In this document: one piece after another, positions 23,798-37,384 of the stretch
Position numbering within the stretch: the stretch's first letter is position 1
Layout of the letters: every line of letters starts with the position of its first letter
From: Pohlia nutans
Lineage: Eukaryota; Streptophyta; Bryopsida; Bryales; Mniaceae
Length of the DNA: 64,000 bases
Direction of reading: 5' to 3'
NCBI GenBank assembly: GCA_022496805.1
Contig: CM040101.1
Coordinates: forward strand, 4,714,501-4,778,500
Translations under genes and position numbers: made by a program
Notes under the pieces: generated by a model
Told to the model about the DNA's origin: nothing
What the model saw: only the letters and a program-made list of their open reading frames with translations
The model's database searches: none

Positions 23798-24720
23798 CGA
23801 TCAAACAACAACAACTCCACAGGAGTTTCCCCTCCCAAGAACGAAATGCTCACTCGATCTCACATCGTCTCTCCCAGCGCATTCATCTCACCCAAGAAAC
23901 GGCAAAACCCCAAAACGAACTGTACCAAGAACTCGCGCCCCGGCTCGACCTAACACTGCAGTTACTCATCTCTCTCTCGCTCAATCCATCGCCTGCATCA
24001 GTCCAGTCGATAGCCCCAATTCTAAACCTGCGAGCACCGCTCGACTACCAATACAAGCCATCGCTGCACTGAATTACACACCATCGCCACCAATACTGTA
24101 AGCCGGGATCACAGCGTTTCGAGTTTGCAGGTTCTTCTTGTTGCTCTTGTTCTTCTTCCCGGCTCTTTGCTGTTGTTGCTGTTGTTGCTGCCAGAGCCTC
24201 GAAAACCGTGCAGCTGGCCATCGGGCACACATGGATCCCATGTCCACTCTGGGGAACAACATCACATTCTCAAAACCAGAAAATCTTCACAAACTGAGGC
24301 TAGCTCTTGATCCTAACAACAACAACAACACTAACAACAACAACATCAGCTGCGAGAGAATCATCACCACGAGCAAGTTCAGTCCTCCAGCTCTGAGTTC
24401 GTTCTTCAAGCTCTGCAAGAAGAAGCGAGTGATGATGACCACGGTACCTTCAAATGTACACTGGAAGCAGCGGCAGTAGCAACAACATCATCACCATCAT
24501 CATCAACAACAAAAGCCCAAAATGAAAAGAAAATGGAAAAAGACACCAGGGAGGCTCAAATCTCAGTAGTGAGAGTTCCTTGGAGCATCAAAAGAGAATC
24601 AATGAAAGCAATGAATTTTCATTCATTTGTGGTCCCAAAAAACATAAAATTCAAATGATAATAATAATAATATTAATAATAAAAAGGAAATGCAGAAGAA
24701 GAAAAATTCTCACCCTCTGA
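23798..24720. other. 5' flank/leader of the hAT-derived gene with trinucleotide repeats
   Basis: GC-rich near the gene. Contains a GTT/GCT run (about 24168-24190), AAC runs (24317-24347, 24477-24512) and a TAA-type run (24655-24683). The open frames here (for example 24138-24479, leucine/cysteine- and asparagine-rich) arise from these repeats and are not called as genes. Confidence 0.5.
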
Positions 24721-25546
24721 ATGAAGAGTCTGTTGAGGATAGCTCTATTAACATGAAAGAAGAAGAAAAACTTTGGTCATGAATGAAAAAGGCTGTTGAG
24801 GTAGTTCTATATAGATTTTAATAGCAAAAAGGAAATTTAATTTATGGAAAAGAAGAAAAACTACGGTATAAATGAAGAGTATAATAAACTTAGTGGAAAA
24901 AACCAAACAAAAAAAAAAAAAAACAGCTTCAAAGTAGTTCTACGAACTATACTACATGGACCTAAATAAAATAGGGGATTCAAGTTATGCTATACAAGTA
25001 GTGCCTGGACTGACTTTGGAGCTTTGGGACTTTTCTGCGCGAGCTTGCAATGGCATTAATGATTGATTGCCTGCGAGTCAAGGGTGTGTTTTAAAGCCAC
25101 CATTCTGTTATCGCGTTCTCTTGCTCTCAATGGCTAAGCTTATGGGGTGCGACCATTTTGTTGTACGGGATGGGTTTTCTGACTCAATTTTCGTCCTGCT
25201 GGCAGCAGCCATCTATTCATGTGCTGTGTGCCTTCTGTGCTCTTACAACTTCTTGATACGATCATATTTGTGTTGGAGGACAGTGTTTTTTTTTGGTTTT
25301 GTTTTTTTGTTTTGTTTTTTCGCCCCCCCCCCTCGCCCGTCGGTTGGGTTACAAGCCAGAGCTGCATTCAAATTCCTTGTCTTGGATGTCACCATCAGTG
25401 GCAAGGTGGGTGCTTGGTTGCTCCCATGCCGGTCCACCTCATGGCAGCTTTGTGCAGGCAATAATCATATGATCAAATAATGGGTGTCTGTCTGTTTTTT
25501 CGTTGATGAACAAGTCCACAGCCTGATGGCGAGCTAGACTAATCAT
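24721..25546. other. Intergenic with poly-T/poly-C tracts
   Basis: A homopolymer-rich stretch (T runs then a C run) lies at 25285-25330. The open frame 25067-25480 reads through it and has no recognised domain. Confidence 0.4.
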
Positions 25547-25767
25547 TTAATCCCTAAAGAATCAAGAAACCCAAATCGGGTCTCGTGTTTTTGTTAGCGA
25601 GTTTTTTTTGAGACTTCCTTTTATACAAAATTATTTAGTTTCTGAACAACACATGCAATGTTCTTCACTGATATACAATTTGGTCATATCTTAATTATGT
25701 ATTTCACAAGAGGTTCAAGTGAATTTGTCATTTTAAAACCATGAATCCTTTGTCCTTTAGGGGTTAA
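25547..25767. mobile_element. TTAA-flanked MITE, family B (inverted copy)
   Basis: TTAATCCCTAAAGAATCAAG at the left and cctttgtcctttaggggTTAA at the right, 221 bp. The interior is family B (acatgcaatgttcttcactg, aaaaccatgaatcc). Confidence 0.7.
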
Positions 25768-27361
25768 CAAGAACACTATTTTATTTTATTTTTAAATTAT
25801 GTTTTGGCTAAATTGAGTTATCCGTAAAGTCGAGAAAAAAAATTCCACAAGAAAAAAGACAAGGCAGAACTGGTATTTTAGCTTGAAAGGTGGCAAAAAC
25901 GAGTTTTGGCTCCTTTTTTTCTTGACCAATCACTATGTACTGCATTATCATGAAGATTGAACCTTGCATCTTCCCAAAGCTAGAGAAGCTCCCTCAAGGC
26001 ACACTCTAGTTTCCACTACGAAATCTTCACGTGCTCCACACCTTGTGGTTGACAACCTCTGGAATTTCTATTTGTAAGCTAAAAACATAGTATGGTAGAG
26101 GGGCTACCCACCATCACACACCCCTAAAAAATTGGACACAAAAGAAAGATTCTCCGTCTCGAATTTTATGGTCAACTAAAGTCGTGACTTCAATCACACC
26201 CAAATATTCAAATGGGCAATGATATCCGAGATCCAAGTATAAAGATTGTGCATGAGTCCTATAACTTAGCTTTCAAGCCGGTCTCCTCTTCTTATTTGGA
26301 TTTGTGGATCATGTAGAACCGGCCACATGGCTAAAAACAGACCTTAAGTGCATTGGTCATTGTCAAAGAGGTGATGAGCGAGCAACAAAAATCAAAGCCT
26401 TACATTCATTTACTACCTATACAAAAGTCAATTCACTATATATTAAAAAAAATTATCACCATATACATAAGACACAAGCCTGGGTCAGGGCTTTATTTTA
26501 TATATATAAATATATATAAATATAAAAGCAAATAGCCTATTGCAAAACAAGAGATTATGGTGGTCAAAGTGCACTAGATGAAGTGTAGTGGATGAGATGG
26601 TGGATAAAAACGTGACGAATTTCGTGACACATGGGTCGTGACATCGACCGTGATACTGTGCATTTAATATAATATATATGTGAAACTGGGATCAAGGTTG
26701 TTTTTTGTGGCTTTTTATAGCCAGTTTTCTACAAAAATCCAATGGGAGAATCACCATATGGAAACATAATGAGAAAAATGCCACTTCATGTAGTCACCAA
26801 GCATAACATTCAATAGCCTTCATGCCCACTGCCTTTTCTTTATGCACTATGCTTATCACCTTGAGCCTCCACTTGTCCACTTAGCTACTGATGAAGTACT
26901 GTTGGGTGTGGAATATTCCACATCATCTACTGTAGAGCCAAAGCAGGGACAGTGCATGCTACTGAATGTTATGAGGCAATGGATTGCACCAGTTGCAAGC
27001 CAAGTTGAGACTTCGTGAGCAACACGCAATAGATGAAAAGGTCAAGATGTTGGATGAAAATGTCAGGATGTATGAAGGGTTTTGCAAAAGGCCAATATAT
27101 TGAATGAAAAAAACATCATGATGTATGAAAAACAGAGATCCGTCTCCACGTTTATCAAGTAAAATTATAAAAAATAGGGGATAAAAAAGTCACCTCATTT
27201 ATTTGCATGCGAGCTTTGTAGCCTAAATTTAAATGACCCGAAAATCAAAAATAAATAAAATCATGGCTAGGATGGCTCTGATCAAGTTCCTGGTTTTGGT
27301 GAATTTTGCATAAATTTCATGTAGTTTAAGATGACCAACTTAAATGCAACATGGACCATTG
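25768..27361. other. Gene-poor AT-rich stretch
   Basis: No supportable coding region or RNA gene. Short open frames near 26304-26535 are AT-rich and unrecognised. Confidence 0.4.
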
Positions 27362-27940
27362 TTAAACCCTATGCGTCCTCACCCCTTTCCAAATTTGGAG
27401 AATTGCAAAGTTGCATTATAAAATGCAACTAAGAGGGATATTTTGAGCTTGATGTAGGAATAAAAGTTGTACATTATGAATTTTAGATTGTATCGATACG
27501 GTTAGATTGCCATCACCATATTTTTGTCTAAAATTTGAAACTTAAAATTCAAAAATTCTTTTGTAATTTGATTACGAATAAGATATTGACAATATGTGGA
27601 TGAAATTTGTTGTGATGGGTTGAAATGTAATACTCTAAGAGTAGTGATTTTTGTAGACTTTTTGGTTGCTTGATTTTATGAGTTGATTTTTTCAAGAGCA
27701 CTTTTGAGCTAAGATCTTAAATTTTTTGGATGAATCATTGCAATATGAAATGAAGCATATAAATTTCACAGAACATCCCCTTTCTAATTGGTTCACACAT
27801 GCATGAAGTTAACATCCCATAAAATCTATAGTAAAAAATCCACACTTCAAAAAGTGCATGACAGATGAGAAAACAAAGTTTGCTTCTGTACAGTACATCA
27901 AGGGAAATCTATTTGGTTGGGCAGTTAGAGTAGGGGTTAA
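27362..27940. mobile_element. TTAA-flanked MITE, family A (copy 5)
   Basis: TTAAACCCTATGCGTCCTCA at the left and gagtaggggTTAA at the right, 579 bp. The interior matches family A (ttataaaatgcaactaagag, gaaatgtaatactctaagag, cattgcaatatgaaatgaag). Confidence 0.75.
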
Positions 27941-30900
27941 TGTGGCGCCTACAATTAACGTGTTCATGGTCTTTAAAATCAACAATAGTTTCCAAAAGTA
28001 ATAAATGAGAATTGAAAATTTCTTTTAGGGAGCCAATAGGGATTGATGCATTCGGTGTTGGTGTATCCAAGGCTAAATGAAGGGTGTCTGATTTACCCTT
28101 AAACCTCAAATGTGCTTCTCGGGCTTGGTTTAAAAAAAATTCAAACAACTTTGACCAGTAATTGCTCATAATAGAGAATTTCTTTTATGAATCTTCTTTT
28201 CAAATATCATTAATGAAAAAAATAGTATGTATTTTTTAAAAGAAATGTAATTTACTTTTATATTTACAAGCTAAAACTCCAAAATACCTCAAATTTTCTA
28301 AATTGGGAAAATATGTTTGAGGGTTAACAATAGTCTAGTGTCAATAGTAGATTGATATCAACCTTGAAAATTCATAGAATACTATTAAAGTGTCAAAAAT
28401 TTACAAAACAACTAGCATTGTGATTCTCTTCCGTGTGCTAGATTTTTTTTAATTAGCATATATATATGTATGTATGTATGTATGAATTTAATCTCTAAGA
28501 GACAAAGAAGTTTGAATTGAGTTGATATTTTTTTTAGCAGTATTGAATAGGTTTTATGTGGATTTCTATTGTTTAATTTTTTTTATCAACACATGCAATG
28601 TTCTTCATTGATTTTGGTGATATAAAATTTGGTCGTATTTAGATTTTTTTTTTACAATATGATCAATTGAATCTTGTCATTTTAAAGTTATGAGTTCTTC
28701 ATCATGTAAGAATTGATTTGTAACTTTACAAAATTTGGCCAATTATATAAAAAGTGGAAAGAAAAGAAAAAGGAGGACAAATGAAAATGAATTTATTCTC
28801 TTTAAAAAAGATATACATCTTTATAATGAGAAGGACACTCAATGGTTACATATTAAGTAGTTTAGTATTAAGTACATTACAAAATATTGTGTCATCTTAT
28901 AGTATCAAAATATCCCAAGTTTTCCATAAATAAAATTTGACTACAATTTTTCTTTTGAAATTGTGGCAAAATTGCATGGTTTCTACCTAATAACAACCAA
29001 AGATCAATAATAGAAAAGATTCAAGATATTGATGCAAAAGATTTTAAAGATGGTTTCAAATTTTTTTTGGAAAATTCTCTTTACTCATACTTTATGAAGA
29101 TTTTATCAATATAATTTTGTATAATCTCATAACTTGAAAATTTACTATAAAAAATATGATTTTTAATGAATCCAAAATTTCTAATTTTTTTTTGTTTTTT
29201 TTTGTTTTTGTGCTTCATTTCGTGGACTGAACCTACTATTCCATAACCTACAATATACAAGGAATTTCACCTCTCCTCCCTCGGACTTCTAATAAAAGAT
29301 TTACTATAAAATTTAAATTTGTGTTCATTGAGGTACTTGTTAAGTTCATACATTATAATATAAATACAATTTCTTTTGTAGGAAACAAAATTAAAGTGGA
29401 AAAAGTTGATTTTGTATTAAAAATTTCAAATAATAAAAAATTTATTTTATTTCAATTCAAAAAAAATAAAAAACTGCCATAACCAAACGATACATCAAGG
29501 TTGTAGAGAAGTGAATTTCATTTCATAAGTTAGTGTGAGTCATGGAAGGGATAAAAGCCTTATGCTTTGTACAAAATTCATTGCTTGGTGACAACAATGC
29601 ACGTGAGATATGTAAAACTCCTTACTTCTTGTTATCTCACTTAGTCGCTAGTTAAAGTTCCTATACATAAATGTGCATAACTCAAGAAAAAAACTTCAAA
29701 TCACAAAATTCTCTTGGAAGGTGGAAAATGTCTTGACCTTCTAACTGTTTTTGATCGAACACTTTTCAAAATAAGATCATTTTCTATGCTCAATTGTATA
29801 CCAAAGTCTATTGAGAATATAGTATAGTGAGAATTCACATGGGATTTATGATTTTATTCCATATCTTTTGGGGGAGACTCAAAATGAATATGGTTACAAG
29901 ACCAACTCTTTCTTCTATACCTCACGTTTGATTACCCAAAAAATTCAAGAAATGTGAAGAATGATAGGTTTTTTACACTTTAAACATTTCAAAAGTAATT
30001 TATGTGAAATTTTGCAAAATTACTTACAATTTTCCTAAAAATGACTTTTATTTAAGATTTATTTATTTTGCCAACCCTGCCTTCCACCTATGGAAGTAGA
30101 ATTGTGATAAATGGGCTTATGAAGTGGGCTTTAAAATAAAATTTAAAAAAAAGCTTGGCTAAATCACTTGTAATTTTTATTTTATTTTGCTTTTCTAAAT
30201 TCAAAGTACCTTAGAATAATCATTTGTATTGAATCCAAATGCAACAAATGGAACATATTTCATGCAATGTCCTAAGCTGAATGCTACTATAAAAGCATCA
30301 TCCATTCACTATTGAGAATGGATGACACTACATTAGTAGTATAAAAAAGGACCAAACTATGGTAGTTCAAGTATGTTAAAGCATCTCCAATTGTGCCTCT
30401 TCAAAAGTACGTACCAAGACCATTTCCCCGTGCCCTTCAACTAATCCTTTAGCGCGGAAGTGCCCCAGGAGTGACACACAAAGATAGATTGTCATTGTGA
30501 TGTAATAGGGCCTACTATGGCCATGTGAGTCGGAGTGGATCAAACATGTAGAGAGCCGCACAAAATGGTCAAAATTGCATGTGCAAGGGCGCCCTTATGG
30601 CAAGTCCTTATGGCAAGCCCTTTGAAGTCCACACCGTTAGTGTGAGCAAATCTTCCACAGCCGCACCATACCAATTAAGTGCGGATGGCCGTTTGAGATG
30701 AACGTTGGAAACGCTCTTATGTAAAAAGATCTTATGGCCTATTGAGTGGAAAAGAAACGTCCTTTGACTATAGGTACTATAGACAATAAAAGAGGTGATC
30801 TTTTCTTCGTCTGCAGTTGTGCAATTGTCCCTCTCTGTAATGATAGTTGTCTCTTCAAGGTGGCAGGCATGATTAATCACAAAAATGACTTGTCACGTAT

Positions 30901-32274
30901 ATTTCTTGAAACAATACTATCGTCATATTATATAGTGTCAATGTATAAAATGTAAATTGTATTCTCTGCATGCATTTATTTAGTGTAAATAGTTGTGCCA
31001 TTGGGAGTAGGAGGCTCTACAAGACCACAAAATAGGCACAAATTTACATTGTAGGGCCTACATGGGCGATTGCAAGCTACGGTCTACCAAATGGGAGGTG
31101 CAACTAGTGCAGCTAAGGGCCATGCAACTCATGCACTAGCGGTGTAATGTGCACCTCTCAACTTTCAATTAGATAAAAAATTCACCATCCAAAATAGGGT
31201 TTATGCTAATACTTCCACTTTAGCAAATATTAAGTTTATTTCAAGACTGTGGGCTTTACTCAACAGCCTTTTTTGTTTTTTACCCACAGGAGATAATTAG
31301 AGTCTTTTTTACATAACCTCCATAGCTAGGTTTTATAAAAAAATTATTTCATATCCCACCTCTGAAATTGGACCATTATTTCATTTCCACAAAAAAAAAT
31401 CCAAAAAAATCTGTATGAAAATCTTAAAAAACAAAAACATCACAAAACAATTAATTATAAAATAAGTAAGCGTAATACAAAAAATAATAAAACATGGTAG
31501 CTTTATACGCACTTGTGGTATGTTGCTATAAATTTGTGAAGTTCAAATTTGACCCCCTTCTAGAATTTTCCATATTATAGGTGCATATAGGTGCACTTTT
31601 GACAAGCGACATGCTACCAAATCCAAGTAGAAATGATTAATTTGAATAGAAAGATTGAAATTTTGCAAACTTTATTGTGGTGGACATCTTAACTTTGGAA
31701 TTCTAGAAACAATGCAATTTGTTTCGTCACAAAATTCCATGCCAATATTTATTGGCGATTTTCCAAAAATTGAAAAAGAGCAGCAATTCCTACTTCGCGA
31801 CAAAAATGTTGGGTGGCGGTAGCTTGCAATCATCCACATGCACTTGGAAAGTACACACTATCCTTGCATTAAAAAGGTTAAGTTAGAGCATGTCCAACAA
31901 CATCAAAAAAAATGGTCACCCAACAAGAGGATAGTCGGAGTTTGGCTAAGATGGACCAAGTGTGTCCCTAACAACACCGAGCCTCACACCAAAATAAGGT
32001 AGAATGACCTTATTTTGTATTCTATTCTGCCATCTACAAGAGCTTTGGCACAAGTAGAATACTCAACTTAGCACAAATCTTTTCTAGTCAATGGTTAGAT
32101 TATGTTTATGGCACAAAATTTTCCTAGATCAATGGTTTGAACTGGAGTGCTGTTGGGTATCTTCTCAACTATGGCTTTTCTATGTTAAACAATTCTCTCA
32201 AATTATATGGTGGTTTCATTTGTTCTCTACCTACTAAGCAAGTGGCTATGCTCTTAATCCTTTAGTGTCCAAGA
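27941..32274. other. Gene-poor, very AT-rich region with repeat fragments
   Basis: About 28545-28710 resembles a family B fragment. A TATG microsatellite lies at 28459-28484. About 30378-30719 is a possible hAT-like MITE (gcatctccaattg at the left, gttggaaacgctctta at the right). 31000-31160 has partly inverted ggtgcaact/agtgcagct motifs. No gene was recognised on either strand. Confidence 0.4.
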
Positions 32275-33068
32275 AACCCCTAACCGTCCCGACGTCCATA
32301 TTTTGGACGTTTTTGGGGGACATTCACCTTCAAAGAGCTATAACTTTTGCAAAACGTGTCCAAAAATAATGAAATTTTGCAAAAACTCCCCGCATGATGT
32401 ATGGGATGTGTGGTAAAATTTCAGATCAATCCAAGATGAATTGAATTTTTGGTGATCATTTGAAAGTAGGTATCTTTTTTTTGGACAGTTTCTGTGAATT
32501 TTGATGGCAGCAACTTCGGGGGCTTGTATCTCCTTCATCCCAAGTCCGTTTTCAATAAAACTTGTTGTGTTGAATTCCCCTTGAAGTCTAGTTATCATGG
32601 TAATTTTTTCATGTCAATTCATGTTGTTATGAATGTTTGGGAGTCATTTTAGTGCACGGGTCTAGTTTGGACACTTTTTGTTTTTTGGTTCAAATGGGTC
32701 ACTTTTCAAGCTACTTTTTGACATTGCAAGGCCATTTTAGGGCACATTAAATTTTTTCATGAGGCTTTTTTGGTACCAATGTGTTTATATGATGATTTTG
32801 AACTACTTTATAGTTCAAAGCTTTTTCATTTGAGTAATTTTGAAAACGAATTTCACCTCTAACTGTGTTGCTAGGAAAATTTCAGCATCCTTTTTTAGCA
32901 CTAAAACACTATGATCTTGCAATCTATATGGCCAAATGACCCCAAAATTGATCCACATGATCTACAACATGTATGAGATTTCTATACCTCACTTACATTT
33001 AGACCTATAACACATCAGAAGCAATAATGATTTTAAGCCCAAAAAAGCTAGGGACCCTTAGGGGTTAA
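32275..33068. mobile_element. Large TTAA-type repeat, family C
   Basis: Left end gaaacccctaaccgtcccga, right end gggacccttaggggTTAA: the same CCCCTAA/TTAGGGG termini as families A and B but a different 0.8-kb interior (catattttggacg, ttcatttgagtaattttg). The left TTAA is not preserved. Confidence 0.55.
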
Positions 33069-34047
33069 GCATGATTTTCCAAAATAAGTAGAACCAAATA
33101 ATGGAAATCATACCATCTCGTAGTGCATGTTATTCCAAATTCATTACAACAATTAATTAATTAATTTTTGGTTAATTTGGAAAATTTAATTGAATTTCAA
33201 AAGAAAATCTTGAAAATGTAATTACGACTTATTAATAAAAAATTATGATAAATCAAAACGTACAGATGTGATTTTCACTTTGGCATTTATAAATTAGCTT
33301 TGTACATCAACTCCATTTTTGTTATTCATCAAACATTTTTTAACACATCTTCAAAATCAATGTTGAACCGAGACGCTAACTTTTTGACACGCCTGTGTCC
33401 ATATAATGAATGACAAACAAGATTGCAACCTTTCTCAACACTACGTCATGTACAATATTTCATCCATCTAAATTTCTCTTGGTTCTTGTGCTAGTTGACT
33501 ATCATTTGTATGGTATGGATTTTCAAATTAAGATATTGTGATTTTTAAAAACAACACAATTGGTTTATGTCAAGTTTCATTCTTAGTTCAAAAAGTGAGA
33601 CCTTAAACATGGTTTTTAAAAATAAATAGAATCAAATAATGGAAACCATACCATCTCGTAGAGCATCTTATTCCAATTTTGTTACAATATTTTTTAATTT
33701 TTTGTGTGAATTTGGGATTTTAAATTGAATTTCAAGAAATAACCTTGAAAATTTAATTAAAAAATATTAATAATAAACATGATGAATCCAACTGTACAAA
33801 TGTGATCTTCACATTGACATTTACAACTTAGCTTTGTACATCAACTCCATTTTTGTTCCTTATTAAACATTTTACAACAAATCTTTGAAAACAATGTTGA
33901 ATCGAGACCTTAAAGGGTTAAGGGGATAAGCTATCCTTACATTTATATGGTTGAATAGTATTAATAGTATTCCTAATTTCAACAAAGGAAGTTAAAAAAA
34001 AATATCTCCCCAAAAACTGTGGTTTCTCCAAAACCACCTTGGGCACT
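33069..34047. repeat. Internally duplicated AT-rich repeat
   Basis: Two related segments (about 33070-33370 and 33600-33915) share aaataagtagaatcaaataa-like, ataccatctcgtag, agctttgtacatcaactcca and caatgttgaa motifs. The second ends ccttaaagggttaagg, again a TTAA-type end. Confidence 0.55.
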
Positions 34048-37000
34048 AAGAACATCTCCACTAGCACTCTAGATACCGCTCTGGCTATGGAAAAATGAAT
34101 GGGACTAGGTTGGTGAACAATTTATTTGGCTTGTGACACTGGATAATCCATTAAAAATCAGGGCCCTCAAAATTACTCTTGCTAGTGTATCTCCTCTTCT
34201 TAATTGCACATCATAATTGCACAATCCATGCGTGGTGACTTCTAAGTGGCTCACTTCCTAGTTTCAAGAGTCTAATTGTGAGAATTTGGGTATTTTATTT
34301 CATTGGAATTATTTCACATTAAAAAAGCAAAATGTCTGCTAAAAGGCAAAGAACTATAATGGTTATGTTCTTGAACGAGAGACAATGTGATCTAGTTGTG
34401 GTAGAGTTGGCCGCCCCTTCACAATTAGTCTCTTCCAATCCAAAACAATAGCTATTCAATGTTGAAGTAGCAAAGAGGACTTGGAGAGATGTAGGGTATA
34501 GGCAGTTTAGTTGAATAGAATTTAATTCAAAGTTGGGCAAAGTCTTCCGCAAACTTTGTAGAGATAAAGGTTCTAAAAGTGTATATCGTAAGGATGGATC
34601 TGGTAACATCAAAGTTTTTGCGTTTCAAGACAATCAAAACTCTAAAGACATAAAAAATTGAGTTGGGCAACACAACAAGGTGAGAAAGTCATGGAACAAC
34701 ACATTAGAGCAGCTAATGAATGCTCTGATGAAGCCCTTCTAAAAACCCTATTCAGATCTGCTTATCTTTTTTGGGAACGAAGAAAATTCCTTTCAACAAA
34801 TATCCAACTCTATGTGAACTTCTAGTTGCAAGTAAGGCAAGTTGTACTAAATCAATGTATCATGATGAGAAGACTTGTGCTGAAATGCTATTTTGCATCT
34901 CTATTGTCTTCCAAAAATCAATTCTCGATAGGATTAGAGATTCAAATTTCTTTGGTTTGATGATGGAAGAGTCTACTAATGTTAGTGTGACAGATCATAT
35001 GTATGTTAGTCTTTGCTACTTTTGTTGAAGAAGAAATACCTATAACTCCCTTTTTGGGTTTACTTGAGATTCCTTGTGGTAAAAAAGATGCACAAATCAT
35101 CTATGATTGTTTGTTGAAATCAATTGAAGAGTGGGGTTTGGGCATGCAAAAGTGTGTCGGGTTTGGATTTCATGAGGCAACCACATTGCTAGGAAAAAAA
35201 TCAGGTGTGGCAACCAAACTGAAGAAAGTCGGCCCATTTGTCACATCAACTCATTGCATTGCTCATAGGACAAACTTGGCAACTTTAGAGGCTACAAAGT
35301 CTACATAGTGCAAATCTTTGTCTACTGAAATTGAAGCTATGATTAACTCTTAGGTTGTTTATTTTAAGAATTTTAGAAAGAAAAAATGTGCCCTTATTGC
35401 AATTCAAAAAGAGTTGAATGATGCACAAATGAATATGAAAATATATCATAAGATTAGATGGTTGTCCAAATTTCAAGTCATATCCACATTGTGTGATTAT
35501 TTGGAGTCACTGATTGTGTATTTTTATAATGTGCCAAGGGAAAAAGATGATGGGATAGCCCCTCTTCTTTATGACAAATTGAGAAATTTCAAGTAACTAC
35601 ATTTATAATTTGTACTTTTGTACTTTTTGGTTGATTTGCATCTTGGTTTGACTATCTTGTCTAAGATTTTCTAGTACAAATTTGTAGATGTGACAAGCAT
35701 TGGATCACTTGTTAAAACACAAATTGATTCTATTCACACGTTGTGTGTCGTGGACAGCACTGAAGTAAATCAAGATACCTTCAAAGAAAGTTTTGGATAT
35801 CATGTCAGATCAAATCATGGCCCTCAAGGTGGATATCTTCAAAGATGGTCCAATGAGATTAGAGGTGCAAAGTTCCATAGAAGTCACTTGATAAGGGATA
35901 GAACGGGTGTTGATTTGGAAAGTGCATTGTCTTTTCAAAAGTCATATGCTAAATCAATTATCAAGGCCTTGCATGCACGCTTCTAAGACAATGATCTAAT
36001 TTCTGCTTTCAAAGTTGTTAATCCATCTAATATGCCTTCAAGGAGAGTGGGCTTGGCTTCATGGGGTACGACTGATTAGAACTTCTTTTGAAGCATTATG
36101 GAGTGCAAAAAGAGGTTGGGGGTAAGATTCTTTTACTCCTTGTAAATTTAGATGCATGTAAGAGGGAGTTTTTTGATTTCAAATTGCAAGGAATGGTGGA
36201 TTGGAATGATAAAACATTCAAAGACCTTTGGGCCATGTTAACATGGAATGTTGCTTTGCAAGTGAAGTATGCTTACATTTGGTTTTAGTTGATATTGCAA
36301 GATGTGAATGTGTTAGTACGGCTACTTGTGAAAGGGCTTTTTAGTGCAAAATGTGATCAAGACAAAGTTTAGAAACCGTTTATATACAAAACATCTTGAA
36401 AGTGTGCTAAGGGTGGCTATAGAGGGGCCATCTAATGATTTTGATCTTATTTTGGTTGTTGCTATTGAGCTATGGCGAAATTTTGCTAAATGGAGGTATT
36501 TCTATTCTCACTCAGAAAAATATCTTAGTGACCAACTTTGTATGGAGGATGAATAGGATACTATGGTTTCATAGGCATGTATGTAATATTTGTGTTTACT
36601 TCATTATTGTATACATTTCTTTTCAGCAAATTTCAAATCAAATTTCAACTCATTTAAATGTGATGAGGTGAGAATCTTTGGCCTTCTAATGGAGAAGGGC
36701 TAGGACAGGTTCAATTCTTGCCAATGATACTTTATGGTGTTCACTTTATACATGAGTGTCTCTGTTTGATTTTTTTTCCTTTGTTAGTGTCTTTTGTTAA
36801 GTGTTGTTTTAATGTTTTGGAGTGCTTTTTGCAAATTGATGTTTAAAGGTGTTGATTTCATATTTTTGAGTGCCGATCGGATATGTTTTGGTGTTGTTTT
36901 CATGTATTATTGAGGATGTTTCATATTTTCATACTTGAATACTTGTGATTTCTTAGAAAATATGATTTGAAATGATCTTTTATCATATTTAATAATCAAA

Positions 37001-37346
37001 GTTGAAATAGTGTGAAAATTGCCTTAAACTGATGAATTGCTTTCAACGTAGTATTTGAACCGAGTTCTTGTTTTACTTGTTAGTTTTGTAACCGATTGCT
37101 TATACAAACTTAAAGATAATGTCCGGGAAGCCAATAAAACGTTAGGTTTTTCATTGAATTAAGTGACTAAGCTTAGGCATCAACGGGATGACTATGGAGA
37201 CCCACCGAATGACATGTGGAAAGAGGGGCAAAAGTCTGAGTCGCCCCATAAACTCCTCGGTTAGTGGATGAAGAAACTATATGGTGGGGTTTGACTTTTT
37301 GGATGAACTTCAGAGTGCAATCCAAAGTGCTAGTGGAGATGCTCTA
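34048..37346 (+). mobile_element. Decayed hAT element (KIAA1586/ZNF862-like), about 3.3 kb
   Basis: Terminal inverted repeats: ACATCTCCACTAGCACT at 34052 and its inverse complement agtgctagtggagatgc at 37326-37342. The interior carries a broken transposase in the + orientation. Subterminal sequences are shared with the 319-bp MITE at 14.3 kb. No clean 8-bp target duplication was found; the right edge abuts a TTAA-type end (aaagggttaa). Confidence 0.82.
34771..36556 (+). pseudogene. hAT transposase pseudogene, copy A
   Basis: Fragments in order: 34771-35028, 35003-35308, 35414-35596, 35690-35986, 36088-36288, 36344-36556. Blocks such as DRIRDSNFFGLMMEESTNVS, KKSGVATKLKKVGPFVTSTH (then CIAHRTNLATLE), LVKTQIDSIHTLCVVDSTEV and the C-terminal STATCERAF/NRLYTKHLESVLRVAIEG region are typical of the KIAA1586/ZNF862-like hAT group (RNase-H-fold core and C-terminal dimerisation segment). 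It is broken by stops and frameshifts, including one in a T run at 35020-35024. The residue matching the second acidic catalytic position in copy B is His here (35171-35173). Confidence 0.88.
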
Positions 37347-37384
37347 AAGGGTTAAAGATGGTGTTTGTGTGTGTGCAATGTACA

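Noticed and set aside
23364..23804. 146-codon minus-strand open frame
   Set aside because: It overlaps the first exon of the hAT-derived gene in another frame and has no recognisable motif.
24138..24479. Leucine/cysteine- and asparagine-rich open frame
   Set aside because: Composition comes from trinucleotide repeats in the gene's 5' flank; no domain.
25067..25480. 137-codon open frame
   Set aside because: It runs through poly-T and poly-C tracts and has no recognisable domain.
34040..37354. 8-bp target duplication for hAT copy A
   Set aside because: The flanks gggcact and aagggtta do not match; rearranged or diverged edges.
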